From: an uncultured bacterium
GTDB lineage: Bacteria > Patescibacteriota > Dojkabacteria > CALFHW01
Reading direction: 5' to 3'
DNA: 6,478 nucleotides
Assembly (NCBI GenBank): GCA_937876695.1
Contig: CALFHW010000066.1
Coordinates: 1 to 6,478 of the forward strand
Shown here: piece after piece, positions 6,300-6,478 of the stretch
How positions within the stretch are numbered: the stretch's first letter is position 1
Layout: every line of letters starts with the position of its first letter
Translations under genes and position numbers: made by a program
The notes under the pieces: model-generated
Database searches by the model: none
Told to the model about the DNA's origin: nothing
What the model saw: only the letters and a program-made list of their open reading frames with translations

Positions 6300-6338
6300 A
6301 CGGGCAATATTTTTGTACTGAGTTTTTCTATAGCCCGT
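6300..6338. other. Inverted repeat between ssb and a convergent gene end
   Basis: ACGGGCAATA (6300-6309) pairs with TATAGCCCGT (6329-6338), nine of ten positions with one A-A mismatch, around a 19-base T-rich loop. The stem lies between ssb and the minus-strand frame that ends at 6328. The T-runs sit inside the loop and not after the stem on either strand, so classical termination is doubtful. It may act as a weak bidirectional transcript-end structure. Confidence 0.3.
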
Positions 6339-6432
6339 AATCTGCACCGGCATCGCTGCCTGGCGCGTCATCTGGGCCAGGATTAATTTCTCTCTCGATA
6401 AACTCAGGATCTATCCTTGGCAGCAGAAATTC

Positions 6433-6478
6433 TTAGCCTTCCTCTGTGTATGGCCTGTCTACTTCGATCTTACCCTCT
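6433..6478 (-). CDS. 3' end of an unidentified minus-strand gene, cut by window
   Basis: The only minus-strand frame open at the right edge reads EGKIEVDRPYTEEG and then TAA (read from 6435-6433). I do not recognise the family from 14 residues. After the TAA the same frame stays open for another 34 codons (6432-6331), reading EFLLPRIDPEF and on through an acidic, P/D/G-rich tail to a second stop, TAG, at 6330-6328. That stretch looks like a protein tail, so the gene may really end at 6328 with a nonsense mutation or sequence error at 6433-6435. Alternatively it ends here and the rest is chance. No plus-strand alternative of note exists. Confidence 0.35.
   Translation of the reverse strand, partial: EGKIEVDRPYTEEG

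Overview
The window is a compact, AT-leaning (roughly 43% GC by eye) bacterial chromosomal segment with four intact or nearly intact genes, one gene cut by the left edge and probably one cut by the right edge. The standard genetic code fits: none of the long genes has an in-frame TGA, and the first gene ends in TGA. Housekeeping content, an RNase J, a large multi-repeat bacterial PH-domain membrane protein, short AT-rich intergenic spacers and start sites without a clear Shine-Dalgarno sequence are compatible with a Patescibacteria/CPR lineage, perhaps Saccharibacteria. That placement is inference from gene style, not from a phylogenetic marker. The absence of TGA sense codons argues against Gracilibacteria and Absconditabacteria.

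Layout, left to right. Positions 1-579 (+) hold the C-terminal three quarters of a type I methionine aminopeptidase (map). Its five metal ligands have the same spacing as in E. coli MAP, but several second-shell residues are unusual. After a 42-bp AT-rich gap, 622-3027 (+) encodes an 801-residue membrane protein in which I can align five copies of a membrane segment plus bPH_2 domain. It converges on, and overlaps by 35 bp, the RNase J gene at 2993-4714 (-). RNase J is divergent from a DUF3800-family gene at 4788-5588 (+). The 73-bp spacer between them carries overlapping -10 hexamers on the two strands, which looks like a single bidirectional promoter. A 152-bp spacer then leads to ssb at 5741-6271 (+). 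It contains a recognisable promoter flanked by two inverted repeats built from one AACTA/TAGTT half-site, a candidate operator. The last ~200 bp hold two weak hairpins and the probable 3' end of a minus-strand gene, with an in-frame stop that may or may not be its true end.

Map (protein maturation), RNase J (mRNA decay and rRNA processing) and SSB (replication and repair) are core functions. The PH-repeat protein and the DUF3800 protein are the two with unassigned roles. I see no CRISPR array, tRNA, rRNA, transposase or attachment site. Nothing here amounts to a demonstrably new multi-gene system. The most interesting leads are the five-repeat PH protein, the symmetric ssb operator, the bidirectional promoter and the DUF3800 protein sited between RNase J and SSB.
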